Positions 1 through 11,191 of a stretch of 64,000 nt of DNA are shown here, one piece after another. Source of the stretch: Heligmosomoides polygyrus polygyrus (lineage: Eukaryota; Nematoda; Chromadorea; Rhabditida; Heligmosomidae); assembly GCA_947396885.1 (NCBI GenBank), contig OX377205.1:76852969-76916968 (forward strand), given 5' to 3'. Numbering within the stretch: the stretch's first letter is position 1; each line of letters starts with the position of its first letter. The notes beneath the pieces were generated by a model, which had not been told where the DNA came from, did not search any database, and worked only from the letters and a program-made list of their open reading frames with translations. The position numbers and the translations under genes were made by a program.

Positions 1-2
1 AG

Positions 3-185
3 AGGCAGAGTAAACATGCTAAGTTGACCTTGAAGTGTGATGGACCGTTTTGTGTTCTGGAAACAAGCGAGTCATCGACCTTGATATCCCGTATAGGCAC
101 TAATGATGAATCGTTGAGGGTTCAGATGGACTTGTTGAGTGTTTGCCCGATGAGCTTGCCTCCGAACCGTGAGACCCAAGACTAG
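3..185 (+). pseudogene. Ty3/Gypsy integrase C-terminus (partial, runs off window edge)
   Basis: An open frame enters from the left edge and stops with TAG at 183-185. It reads like the C-terminal tail of a retrotransposon integrase. It has a GPF-type motif (CDGPFCVLET), then a stretch with SRIGTNDESLRVQ and DLLSVCP. The same layout occurs in the integrase tail of the minus-strand Gypsy element near 23.5 kb (CEWAGPFGVLET, then VRVQFDNLRVVPV), so the two are related by direct comparison within the window. In this family the GPY/F module follows the DDE core and helps bind DNA. Most of pol lies outside the window, so intactness cannot be judged. Confidence 0.75.
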
Positions 186-872
186 GAGAAGGCGGAAGGT
201 TGTGAAGCGTGTGATGAGGGTGGCAATGTGTGAAACAACCACTGAAATGAATTCTCATCGAAATGAGCCCCAATTCAGGATCGAGAGAGAATTCGACGTT
301 TTGGACACGATGCATTGCTTAGCCGTGCTGTTTCGATGTTGCGGTCAGATGAACATGTGGATGGACATTAGTTGCCGCTTTTACATGATAGCTGGACCGA
401 GGCCCAAGGACGAGGGTAGCTGGTATAGGGTAGCCGCAACAGCCAGTTCGCACGTGGACGCATATTGGAGTGGAATAAATGATATCAATCAAATGCTGCT
501 CGTGGACAAGCTCCTATATCAGCTGGAGCCATTAACATGCCCTCGCCACGTTGTTACGTGGGTGTGGTGGAGGACAAGAACATAATGGTCGCGGAAACAC
601 AGGCTCGGATACGCTACGATGCGACTCTAGAGTAGCTGAAGCCGCGAGTGGCATTGGAGCCACTACCGACTCCTCTTTTAGCCGTGAGGTCGGTTAGGAG
701 TGGTCGCGGGCATGCAATAGTGAGGGAAGGCACAGTCAACAAGAGGGCGCAAAGACGCCGCAAGCAGAGAAAGAAACGAAGCGAAGCCGGAGCAACGACT
801 AAGGACCTCGAGAAGCTGACTATGGAAGAACGCTAAAACCGAGTGAAGCGGTCTCTCGACGGAGGAGCGGCA
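186..872 (+). other. Gypsy internal region between pol and putative LTR
   Basis: This stretch lies between the pol stop and a candidate 3' LTR. One frame (169-585, 138 codons) overlaps the pol stop, and a second, Arg/Lys-rich frame covers 648-836. Neither resembles a family I can name. They could be remnants of an extra 3' ORF or just untranslated sequence. A purine-rich stretch at 861-870 (ggaggagcgg) is placed as a polypurine tract would be, just before the LTR start. Confidence 0.35.
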
Positions 873-1266
873 TGTTAGACATGCTAAATGTTTAGTAACT
901 GATGTGTGCTAATAGTTTTAGCTGTGAGTTGCCTAATTGATGGTATCGAACAATTTATGTAACGATAACGTAACAATTACCGAGGGGACTGGGAGGATGG
1001 GTGGCTCGGCATCGGGCGGCCAGCCAGAGTGCGTGTTGATACGATCTGACGTAGGTGACAGCCTCTGATGATCGAGCGCGGGAAGGCAGGCGGAACGCCG
1101 GACCACCCACTTTCAGAACCCTCGGGAGACAGTCTTGACCTGACCTATATAGAAGGTGGTCGCACTGGCAACTGCGATTTGTCTGTTACTGTAACTGCTT
1201 TATTGCCTACATTGCCTTTCACGGTTTGATTTTCTGCCTATTTTTGCAGGATATCAAATCGTAACA
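873..1266 (+). repeat. Candidate 3' LTR (single copy seen)
   Basis: The segment starts TGTTAG and ends CGTAACA, so its ends are short inverted TG...CA termini. It follows a purine-rich tract, contains a TATA-like box (tatataga, 1146-1153), and is 394 bp long, close to the 398 bp LTR inferred at 22677-23074. It lies downstream of the integrase end in the same orientation. No second copy is in the window, so the boundaries rest on structure only. Confidence 0.4.
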
Positions 1267-1454
1267 GGCATTTTTGCAAGATGGTGCAGTATACCCGAAA
1301 CGCGAAGTCAGGTGTTGCTGAGTTCGGATCCCAAATTACGAGAAATAGTCAGCTGTTGGAGTTGCTTGTGTAACATGGTACGTGTTGGGACGATCTACCC
1401 TTCTTCAAGCACTCTAGTTAGTTGGTAACAGTTATTTTCCTCCAGATCCAAGTC

Positions 1455-1865
1455 CTAGAGCACCATGACGGCCTCGCCTTTTAGTAAGCTAAGAAGGTAA
1501 AGAAACTTATGAGCCGGCGCAATATTAGGGTCGTTGTGTATCGCGAGTTCGAAAGCGGACCAAAAATTTTTGAACTGCGCAATGTCGCCATGAAAGTGCT
1601 CAAGCGTGAGCATGCTGAGGTGAATAGGCGTGCTGAATTGTATCTCAGTAAACTGCCTACCGATAGGCGCGAAATGACCTGGACAGTGACATGGCAGGCA
1701 TAGCGGTATTGAATGGATAGTACTGTTGTTGCGGCGCCTGCGACGACTTGGGGCAGTGCGTTCCTGATGCTGACTCGTGGGCGGTGCGGTGGTGGTTGAA
1801 TACTCCGATGCCTCTGTGCCGGTATTAGTTGTAAGCGTCACAGGCGAGGTATGCAGCAGGGTCAA
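1455..1865 (-). pseudogene. BEL/Pao retrotransposon gag-like fragment (DUF1759 region)
   Basis: A 136-codon minus-strand frame ends with a segment typical of BEL/Pao gag (DUF1759, PF03564): LTLEHFHGDIAQFKNFWSAF, then ELAIHNDPN and FLYLLSLLKGEA. Family members share the pattern of a short beta-like strand, F-x-G-D/N, F-W-x-x-F, then LKGEA. The upstream half is low-complexity (Thr/Ser and Arg runs). The frame is cut off just after the LKGEA motif. The matching N-terminal part may be the piece at 5690-6080 on the same strand, which would make foldback 1 an insertion that split the gene. Confidence 0.7.
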
Positions 1866-1989
1866 GCTTGAGGTTCGGGAATCGAAGGGGGGGTCGTACT
1901 GTGGCCTCGTCTGGAAGGGGGGGGGGTTGCGCTCTTCCGGTTTTGGCAGAGGATTCTCTCTTATTCTTCAGGTTTTTTGGTGATTTTTT

Positions 1990-4900
1990 TAATTCTTAAT
2001 AAGTTCTTTTTTCTAGGAATGCTACAAAGGTGTGGAGTCTCTCCTTCGTCCCGCGAAGTTGTAAAAATTAATATAACAAGTTTCAAATAATGATTGTATT
2101 ACTCGTTAGAAATAAAGATTTTCCGCCGGCAGATTTGGAGTCAATGAGAACTTTCAATTTTTCAGTTTTTTTTAGGAAGTCATGGACGCGACAGTTTTCT
2201 GCCTGAACGAGCGACATCTACGTCCTAAATTGCAGTCTATAAAATTTGGAGTGTCAATTGCTAAGGAAAATTAAGTGCTTTTCCTACAAGATTTTTGGAA
2301 GCGATGACCGAATGGCAACCGAGGATGGACTTGTCACGGAGCTAATTTTCTCTCTTCTGCTGGAAACAGCATCAGAAAGTGAAGTTGTACCCAATAAAGT
2401 TTTCATCCACCGGTTGACACAAGGGACTAGAACGTGTTTTTGTGAGACAATCTTCTGTATAAACAGACGCTCCGATATGTATCATTTGCCGAAATAAATC
2501 GACACCGTTAATCACATGGAAGCCGCTATTTTTACAAGCTGCTTTTTAAAGCGTAGAACCCACACCTCTTACAGTTTTAAAAGTTCTGTGAATTTTTCAG
2601 AGATGTCGCACAAACTCCGAAATATGGTAGGTTACGTGGAGCCATTGCGTTCTCCGATATCACCGATCGCCACTTAAGGACGGACTTCTTGCGGCAAAAA
2701 AAATTCTACCTTCTGGAGGAAGAGCATCAGAGAGTGAAAACTGTACCATCTTAGAGTTCAAGATGTGATTAATATACAATCATAAACTAAGCTTCTTCGC
2801 AGCGATCTCCGATATGATTAGGGCTGATTGCATTTAAATTTTTCGCTTTTCAAGAAAAATTAATTAATTTTTACCTGAAGCAGATCACCCACACAGTTGA
2901 AATCTTGCCACAAAAAGTATCAAGTCTTGTTCAATGCACATTGTAAAAATCATGGTTTTGTGAAACGAATAGATTGTATCGACCTCTGATCGATATGGCA
3001 CCGTCGTCATAGGAGCGACGAAATTCGACATTCGCAAAAATGACTATAACTCGGTAAGTTTTCCACAATTTTAAAAAGCCATTGGCTTTTTAGAAACTAC
3101 AAGAAAAGGTATTTCATAGGTGTGGAAATCGGTTTTCAAAAACTAGATCATCATACGGGGCGGAGGCCTTCGATTTTTGAGCGAAAAAATTGAAGTGATT
3201 TTGTATAAACAATTATATCCCGGTAGGTTTTTCGAATTTTGAAAGATTTAATAGCTTTTTAACAACTAGAGGAAAAGCGCTTTCAAACCATACAGAAATT
3301 TCTTTTCATCAGGGAGGTCTTTATAGGGGGCGGTGGGGGTTCGATTTCTGGTCCATTGTTGCAGAAATACGTGCCAAAAATCGAACCCCCTCGCCCCGTA
3401 TGAAGACCCCTTTTTTGAAAACCGGTTCCTATATGGAAAGAAAGCATCTTTTTCTATTTTCCAAAAAGAAATTGAGATTTTCGAATTTCGAAAAGGGAAC
3501 CGAGTTATGATCAAATTTGTGAAGAACTGCTCGTAGACTCTGCACCGTCGACACTGGAGTGATTTCATAAAAATGATCATAACTCCGTTCGTTTTTTGAA
3601 ATTCAAAAATCCCAATTGCTTTTTGAAAAGTAGAGGAAATATGCTAACTGACCATGCATAAATCGTCTTTCAAAAAGGAGGTCTTCATAGGGGGCGAGGG
3701 GGGTTCGATTTCTGGTCGATTTTTGCCAAAAATCGACTAGAAATCGAACCCCCACCGCCCCCTATGAAGACCTCCCTGTTGAAAACAAATTTCTACATGC
3801 TTCGAAAGCGCATTTTCTCTAGTTTTCGAAAAACAATTGGGATTTTTGAATTCCAAAAAACGAACCGAGTTATGGACATTTTTTGTGAAATCACTCCAAT
3901 GACTCCGGTGATGGGCCGACCAACTCCTCTGGTTACGGCTTCACAAAATTGATCATAACTCGGTTCATTTTTTGAAATCTAAAAATCCCAATTGCTTTTT
4001 GAAAACTGGAGGAAAATCGTCTTCGAACCATGTAGAAATTAGTTTTCAGCAGGGAGGTCTTCATACGGGGCGAGGGGGGTTCGATTTTTGGCACGTATTT
4101 CTGCAACAATGGACCAGAAATCGAACCCCTACCGCCCCCTATGAAGACCTCCTTGTTGAAAACCAATTTTTACATGATTCGAAAGCGCTTTTTCTCTATT
4201 TTCCAAATAGCTATTGGTCTTTGTAAAAGTCGCAAAACTTACCGAGTTACGATTACTTATTCAATATCACTTCAATTTTTTTCGCGCAAAAATCGAAGTC
4301 CTCCGCCCCGTATGAAGATCTAGTTTTTGAAAACCGATTTCCACATCTATGAAACACCTTTTCTTGTAGTTTCTAAAAAGCCATTGGCTTTTTAAAATTG
4401 TGGAAAGCTTACCGAGTTATAGTCATTTTTGCGAATGTCGAATTTCGTCGCTCCTATGACGACGGTGCCATATCGATCCGAGGTCGATACAATCTATTCG
4501 TTTCAGGAAACCATGATTTTTACACTGAACATTGAACAAGACTTGATACTTTTTGTGGCAAGATTTCAACTGTGTGGGTGATCTGCATCAGGTAAAAATA
4601 AATAAATTAATTAAATTAATTAATTAATTTTTCTTGAAAAGCGAAAAATTTAAATGCGATCAGCCCTAATCATATCGGAGATCGCTGCGAAGAAGCTCAG
4701 ATTTTTACTGTGTAATACTCATGACTTAGAAATTCATGAAGCACAATTTCACTCGCGCGTGTTCTTTCCTTGAGAAGATTGAAAAATTTTCCGCGAGAAG
4801 ACCACCTCAGTCTCCATCGATGATATCGGCGAACGCAATGGCTCCACGTAACCTACCATATTTCGGAGTTTGTTCAACGTCTGTGAAAAATTTACAGAGT

Positions 4901-5500
4901 TTTTAAAACAATAAGAAGTGTGGATTCTACGCTTTAAAAAGCAGGATCCATGCTTCCATGTGATTAACGGTGTCGAAAATTTTCGGCAAATGACACAAAT
5001 CGGAGCGTCTGTTCAAACAAAGGATCGTTTCAGAAAAACAGGTTTTATTGCCATGTGTCAAACGAGGGCTTAAAATTTTATTGGGTACAACTTCACTTTC
5101 TGATGCTGTTTCCAGCAGAAGAGAGAAAATTAGTTCCGTGACAAGTCCATCCTCCGGTTGCCATTCCGTCATCGCTTCCGAGAGTGTCTAAAAAATGTTG
5201 TGGATAAAGCACTTAAGTCAGTTTTAGCAATTAACACTCTGCATTGTATAGAGTACAATTTCGAATGCAGATGTTGCTCCTTCACGTACAAGAATGTTCC
5301 GTGTCCACGAGATGCTCGGAAAGAGTGGAAAGTTGAACTCGCTGTGAATAATTCGACAACTGCTCTCAAAAGTGCTTTATTTTCAACTGTAAACAAACAA
5401 AATATTATTATCAGAAGATTACATACACAAAACCTTTATCAGCGTTTTTTCTAACAAATTACTAAATCAAACAGTTGCCTTCTTTCTTGAGGTAATCTGA
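1990..5500. mobile_element. Foldback element 1: nested palindrome of about 3.5 kb
   Basis: The left half is an imperfect inverted copy of the right half. For example 2290-2560 matches the reverse complement of 4925-5175, and 2640-2960 matches 4500-4860. The centre is an almost perfect loop-less palindrome of about 98 bp (3678-3776) around position 3726. Each arm also holds a smaller palindrome (3329-3399 and 4052-4150) with the shared core ggttcgattt. Poly-C/G tracts followed by gaagacc recur throughout. No frame looks coding. The structure fits a foldback or long-TIR element without its own transposase. The outer ends are approximate, and no target duplication was found. Confidence 0.7.
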
Positions 5501-5689
5501 TACAGTCGACGCTGCATTTGGAAAGAAGGACCTATTAAAGGGTACAAAAATTGCATAGAAAATTTTAAAAATCAATGCGGATAGGAAATAAAACGGTGGT
5601 CTACACAAGGGGGAGGGTCGTACCAGATCCGCTCTGGGAGGGGGGGTCGCAAATTTTCTGCAAAAATCGAACCCCACGCTTGACCCTGG

Positions 5690-6080
5690 TCTGCAGCAAA
5701 CGACACCCCTCCATTAGCGACTGCACCTCATCGAGGCTACACTGCAAAGTGTTCAGTAATAATTCTGTTTGCACTACCGCGTCGTCGACGTGTGTCTCTT
5801 CCATGTAGGCATCATATATGGCTTGGTCAGTTTGCCGATCGACCGACGACCCAACTAGAACTAGAAGTGCGTTGCGGAAGCCTCTGATGGTATGTAGGGC
5901 TGATTTGATGTCCGCATTGGTAGTTTGGAGGACTTTGTGTCACGCGTCGAGTGCGTGGTATTGGTTGCGGTCGTTTGCATCGACAGCTGCTAAGAAAGAG
6001 AGATGGATGTTACCTTTAAGTGTTTCCAAGGCCGTGAGCGCCTTGGTAAGGTTTGCCTTGCGCGACGAAATTGTAGGCAT
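5690..6080 (-). pseudogene. Probable BEL/Pao gag N-terminus
   Basis: Minus-strand reading starts at an ATG at 6080 (MPTISSRKANLTKALTALET), hits a stop near 5938, then continues in frame as a helical, Glu/Leu-rich sequence (DAYMEETHVDDAVVQTELLL). Short Lys/Leu-rich starts followed by coiled-coil-like helices are usual for BEL/Pao gag. It sits upstream, in the minus sense, of the DUF1759-like piece at 1455-1865, with foldback 1 between them. It could also be the start of another retroelement gag, since the assignment rests on general character and position. Confidence 0.45.
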
Positions 6081-6158
6081 AGTTATTGTTTGACGGTGAA
6101 AATATTACTGGCAGGAGGCGGTGCTGCCGAAACCCGAGTCTAAAACAAAAAGGCCTAA

Positions 6159-6300
6159 AGGCCCCCACAGAGTTCTGCGGCAGCGCCGTGGCCCTATGCT
6201 TAACCATAGGGCAGAGACGCAGAGCTCGCCGCCGGCGGCGTCCCTGCCCTATTCTTAACCATTGCGGCGAGCGGCGTTGCCGCAGAACTCTGTGGGGCCT
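6159..6300. mobile_element. PIF/Harbinger-like MITE, copy 1 (142 bp)
   Basis: The element starts AGGCCCCCACAGAGTTCTGC and ends with the matching inverted sequence. It is flanked on both sides by TAA (6156-6158 and 6301-6303). A 3 bp TAA/TTA duplication is the PIF/Harbinger signature. The interior is GC-rich and contains a second palindrome around gccgccggcggc. There is no coding capacity. Confidence 0.75.
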
Positions 6301-6528
6301 TAAGGGTTGCCCTATTAGGAGGATAGGTCGGGCTCTAAGCCTGATCCAAATACGCACGATCAATAATGCGGCTATACAGCAACATGCGAGAGCTATTGTT
6401 TCATGAATTTTGGTTTGCGATAGAATGATGCTGTTACGACAAGTATGGGCCTAGACAAGAAAGGGTGTGCAAGCGAAACACGGAATTGTTAAGCAGCGTG
6501 TGCTCTACGACAACGCGTGAACGACTAA

Positions 6529-6900
6529 AGGCCCCGCAGACTTCTGCGGCGAGCGGCGGACGGCGAAATCGCTGAGCGGCGACGGCGAACGGCGAAACAT
6601 CAGTGGGAGCGGTGACGGCGAGATACTGTACTGTTTCTAGTCGGGACCTACTGGTGCTTAACAATAACGCGGCCCGATGACGATCGCGCGCCCGTATCGA
6701 CCGTCTCCGCTCTGGATCCCGCCGCGAAAGGGCAGAGCGCAGAGCGCAGACAGACAGACGCTGGAGCGGCGCCGCCGGGTGGAATGATTCAAGTCATTTC
6801 CGCCAGCGACGCCGCCGGTGCCGCTGGCGGCGAGCTCTGCGTCTCTGCCCTATGGTTAAGCATAGGGCAGCGGCAACGCCGCAGAAGTCTGCGGGGGCTT
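6529..6900. mobile_element. PIF/Harbinger-like MITE, copy 2 (372 bp)
   Basis: This is the same family as copy 1. It starts AGGCCCCGCAGACTTCTGC, ends with the inverted equivalent and is flanked by TAA (6526-6528 and 6901-6903). The interior is longer than copy 1 but shares the ccctatg/catagggca and gagctctgcgtctctgccc motifs near its right end. There is no coding capacity. Confidence 0.75.
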
Positions 6901-6903
6901 TAA

Positions 6904-8639
6904 GGCCTTGGACCAAGTGAAGTTGCGGGCGGGCCTAAAACCACAACAGTAAATGCTGCCTATGTGCTAACTTGCCACACAGTACGTAGCCATGTAGACC
7001 TGTATTAGGGGCGCTGCTACGCACTGTTGAACCTGGGGTCTCCTGCCGGGTCCCGTTTGCATGCTTCTTTGACACAGCGACAAGGTCGAAAAGGGGTTTC
7101 TCAGTCGTTAGTTCGACTATCTGCTCTTCTATGTGAGCACCGTGGCACTTGTGGTTCGACTTATTCCGGCTGACCCTGAGCTGGCTCGTGCCCCAGTCGA
7201 GGAGTACAGGTAAGGAGCACGGCTACTAGAAGAGACGAGGGCATTACACAAGTTATGGCGCACGCATGTCCTGTCAGAAGCACCTGAACTAGTCCAATTT
7301 GTGCGACACTTGCACCGGACGCGGCGCATTCTGGGCTCGATTGCCTGCCAACGGCAAAGTCCAACCACTAAGGCCCAGCGTGCGTTTCTCACGCTGAACG
7401 TCGGACCGATGGACCATGTCGTGCCGCGGGAGGTGGGGAGGTTGCCCTTGCACCGGTGGTGGCCGAGGCCCCACCTACGGTCCGAGCTGTTTCAGCTTAG
7501 ATCCGCGGCTCGCATCAGTGGACCCGATGACTGCCACGTGGTATTTTTCCCTAAGGCCCTTTGCGGGTTTTCAACCGCCGCGTGTGGCGGCTGCTTGACT
7601 TCCTTCAGGAGAAACCCCCGTTGGTAGGAGCCTCCCCAACCCCCGGCGGCCCCTCCGCTTTACGCTTTGATGACCCTACCACTTGAGATTTTGGTAGTTT
7701 CGGAAGGCCATCTCATTGATAATATGCAAGACTTTATAAGCTTACAAATTTATCTTGACAAATGATAACGACCAAATTTTACACTACCCAAGTCATGTGA
7801 ACGACCTATACTATCCAGTGGCCAGGCTGCACCCAATCCTATGACAGGGAATCAGGATTGTGACCCGCGGAGCTCACCTAGCCCAGGTCCTGTGAGCTAT
7901 GCAAAGTCAGGAACGACGAGACCAGACAGAGCCCTGCGTTACCTGTTGATCGCCCATCGGGGGTGAGCGACGACGTTGATGGCGGATTCCTCGGTCCTCT
8001 GGCGACGACTCACGACTATCGGACGACGATGACCTTGGACGCCGACAAGGACGAAGCATCTCGACGGAGCGACCACGACAGGATCCATGCGGATGGACGA
8101 CTACCCCTCGAGCGACGAAGGACGCCGTATTGCTCGAACGACGAGCCCGGCCAAGAAGCCCATCCAGGTCGATCGACTGGTGGCCCCGCATCGTGTCAGC
8201 GACTGTCGCAAGTCACGATGAGAACTGCTCTTCTTGAACTTCACGGCCTCACCTTGACGCGATGGCGGAAGCTCAGCGAAGGAGGCGGTGGCACGATCAC
8301 GTGTAGAACATGGGGGCAATGGAGATGTCGGTCAGGCAGTACTTGCAGCTGAAGATGATATAGTCGGCTGAAGATGATGTATTTACTGCGTACTAACCAA
8401 TGCATCTCGGAAAGGGACGTTTTTTGGCAAGAAAATAAGTTATAAGGCTAGCAGCCACCCATTATCACTTCACGTTATGGAATGGCATACTCTTGTGACC
8501 CTTTGGAGTCAGAACGGTAAATTTAGGAAGCGTTCGTAGACAAACAATTGATGTCAAGCGAGAGGTTGATTCCTGTGTGAAAAAATAAATTCACAAACGT
8601 TTCATTTGTTACCATTAAGACACCATTCCGGCACTAATG
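6904..8639. other. No recognisable gene; GC-rich unannotated stretch
   Basis: Several frames of 60-130 codons run through 7129-8352 on both strands. They overlap one another, have no family motif and look like products of high GC. The plus-strand frame at 7963-8352 is Arg/Asp-rich and could be a decayed gag, but nothing specific supports it. The motif gacaaggtcgaaaa near 7080 recurs at 12770. Confidence 0.3.
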
Positions 8640-9476
8640 TATTAGGTTGTCCCATAAGTCCTTGCAGTTTTTTTTTCAACGATTCACTGCAGCGGGCGGT
8701 CTCTTGCATAGCGCTGCATAGTTTTCGAAAGAGAATGGTTTCCTCTATCAGAACATGTATTGCATTTTTTTCGTCATGAATTTTGTCATTGTTTACGTCG
8801 TTGAAGTGAAAAGTGAAAAAGTGAAAAAGTAGCCATTTGCGCGCTTGTTCTCTCCGCTTGGGTTTGTAATTTTTTGCGCAGTTTTTTTTTGAGCACTTGG
8901 GAGACAATGTTCTGTGCTACAAGAATGTGCGTTGGTCCTATTTTCCCACTTGCCTTTATTGATTTTTAGGCCATCAAATTGAGACGTCCAAAGAAGGAGG
9001 GTAATATTTGCCGACAGCTCCTGTTCTGTGTTTGGACTTTTTGGGTTAGTGTTATATGCCATTCGAAAGGGAATGTCTTGCTCTATAAGAATCTGTGTCG
9101 CGTTTATTGATTTCTGCCGAATATCAACAAAATTCCAAAAAGAGAAAAATTATCTCCACCAACAACTCCTTCTCCTTGTTTAGCATGTCTTGCTCAGTTT
9201 TATAATTGACAAGTGATCCCACACTCGAAAGCGCATGTCTTGTTCTACCAGATTATATGATTTGTTCTTCAGCCATTTAAATTTTTGCTAATTTTCAGAT
9301 CAAAAATGGAGCAGTGCCAGGTCGACAAGGATGAGCATTTCCGGCACCTTCTTCTCTTTGCTTTCAACCAGGTTCCTACTGTGGCTAAGGCACTGGGACA
9401 CTGGTTTACCGTACGAACACTATTTTTCATCGCCAGTTACAATTCTGTGCAAAAATCGTGGAATATGTCCGTTTGA
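8640..9476 (+). pseudogene. Mariner-type transposon relic (left TIR plus transposase N-terminus)
   Basis: A TA dinucleotide (8640-8641) is followed by ttaggttgtcccataagtcc, a typical mariner terminal inverted repeat. About 660 bp to the right, after a splice-acceptor-like ttttcag, an ATG at 9306 opens a short frame beginning MEQCQVDKDEHFRHLLLFAF. This matches the first helix region of mariner transposases, where such proteins start MExxxx...HIRHVLLFxFxKG. The frame loses similarity within about 35 residues and stops at 9476. No catalytic domain or right TIR is visible. The DNA between is occupied by a 165 bp degenerate tandem repeat. Confidence 0.6.
8896..9285. repeat. 165 bp degenerate tandem repeat (about 2.4 units)
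   Basis: Related unit starts occur at 8896, 9061 and 9226, exactly 165 bp apart. Each begins with a form of t-cgaaag-g-atgtcttgctctayaagaat. A more distant copy starts near 8720. The last unit runs into the presumed start of the mariner transposase. Confidence 0.55.
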
Positions 9477-9875
9477 TAAATGATGACGGACAAGCAGGCC
9501 GGTGGCAATCGTCACTCGCTGGTTCCTGATGTTCATTCATCACACACTTCGCTCTATTTTTTCTACTTCTCTTATAAAGTTAATTTGGCACCTAAGGCTG
9601 CCAAGGTCGTAATCACCGATTTCGCCCAAACTTCGGCTATAGGGGTTATCTGTGGTGCTACGATAGTGGTACAGCATGCAAGCAGTCCCGCAGCGATCGT
9701 CTGAAAGTGCGAAAATTAGCGGGAAACCATTTTTGCGGGAACTCTTCGATATGCGAAGGCTTAATCGAGAGATAGCAGTCTAAGAAGCACCGTGGCCCTC
9801 CAGGCACTGTTCCACAACCGCCGCCAGGAATAACTGCGCAATGTCAACCTTAAGGATGTTTTTGAGAACCAAAAC
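9477..9875. other. Spacer upstream of Merlin gene
   Basis: No gene is visible here. A segment at 9609-9650 (gtcgtaatcaccgattt, cgcccaaact) closely resembles 35064-35090, so it is part of a dispersed repeat. The Merlin left end must lie here, but I could not fix its terminal repeat. Confidence 0.3.
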
Positions 9876-10593
9876 ATGGAGGCAGCGGATTTCCAGGAAT
9901 GGCTTAGAAGGAGGGGATTGCTCGCAACGTCTCTATGCCTTAATTGTAACGACTCCATGCAGATATACCAACCTGCAGGCATATGGAGATGCTACAAAAG
10001 GACGTACCGAGTCGGCCCACGATGGGATACAATCTGTTGTTTATCTGTTAAAAAGTGTTCATTCTTTGATCGAACCCACCTCTCAGGGCCAGAGGTATCC
10101 GCGCTATCGTACTTCTGGATACATCAGCTAGTTCAGTGGCCTGTAAGGAGTACGAAATTGAGGTCAGCAAGAAAAGCATCGCCCAGTAGGGACAATACTT
10201 CCGCGATGTTTGTTGCGACTATTTCCGAAGAAACACCGCGGTTCTTGGAGGATTTGGCGTCACGGTCGAACTTGTGTGACGAAGAGGAAGTACAATAGAG
10301 GGCGTTGGGTGCGCAGCCATCAGTGGCTGTTTGGAATACACGAACGCGGAAGTGGCAGATCGTTCCTGAAGTTGGTGCGCAGACGAGATGCGAACACGCT
10401 CCTCAGAATAATTGTTCCCTATATAAGACCTGGCACAACGAACATTATTGACTGCTGGCGTGCTTATAGCAGCATAGCCGCATTGCCCCAAGGATACCAG
10501 CACCTGACTGTAAATCATCGGCTAAATTACTGAGTGTCATTGGCAGAGGTTCAAGGCTTTGGCAAAACGTAAGTACGGCATAAACAACCGTCG
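9876..10593 (+). pseudogene. Merlin (ISXO2/IS1595-like) transposase, N-terminal and central part
   Basis: This is recognisable as a Merlin-superfamily DDE transposase. It has an N-terminal DFQEWLRRRGLL, a CxxC pair in CLNCNDSM, then YFWIHQLVQW, KRKYNRGRW, HQWLFGIHERGSG, DCWRAYSS and TVNHRLNY. In the family KRKYNRGR follows the first catalytic Asp, DxWRAY holds the second, and VNH lies downstream. The frame is open from codon CTG at 9834; ATG 9876 is the first in-frame Met. Frameshifts near 10285 and 10530 break the gene, and the first Asp region reads LCDEEE at the break. It is interrupted at 10593 by the LTR retrotransposon and resumes at 16434. Confidence 0.85.
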
Positions 10594-10891
10594 TGTTATG
10601 GGCGCTTGAGACGTGAGGATTGCTTCTTCCTCTTTCACCGTTATGGGTGGTTCAGTGGGTTGCGGAAATATACAAGGATAACAGAAGAGTGGATGAATAG
10701 GCTTTATTTGAGGAACGTCGCTCCTCTAAGCGTATAGGTGAACGTCTCATAAAGGAGGACACGTAGGTCCAAAGCGAGTGGTATCAGCACATCGGAAACA
10801 CTGCCCACTCTCGCATACAAGCGGGTACGGTCCCAGTTGCCCCGCCTTCTCGACCTCCCGACGGATCTGAGGATCACCGTAGACGGTGATA
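10594..10891 (-). repeat. 3' LTR of the Merlin-inserted retrotransposon
   Basis: On the plus strand it runs from tgttatgggc to acggtgata. It differs from the other LTR near 10733 (gtatagg instead of gtacagg) and near 10755 (aaaggagg instead of aaagtagg). Just inside it a related segment of about 115 bp is partly duplicated in tandem (10852-11090). Confidence 0.85.
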
Positions 10892-11191
10892 CTCCCGGCG
10901 AGGGCAAGGGGAAGCTATATATTTCAACAGATTAAAATCTACTGTCGCTGAAGATAGCGAGCGACCGCCTTCCCGATGGACCCGAGGATCACCATAGACG
11001 GTGATACTCCCGGCGACTGCAAGGCAAGTGCTACATCTTTCTATAGAATAATATATCTGTAGAATAAAATCTACTGTCGTTGGCGATGATGACCGAGTAG
11101 GGCGGTAGCTTGAATGAGGAGACTGCTCGTTGTTCGTGGATTGGATGGAGTGAAGTAGATGCTGTGGACTGCTTGTTGAACTTGAAGACTG

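Noticed and set aside
6086..6406. Arg-rich frames on both strands
   Set aside because: They are translations of a GC-rich MITE palindrome.
7301..8352. Frames of about 100-130 codons as host genes
   Set aside because: Overlapping frames on both strands in GC-rich sequence with no motif and no splice structure.
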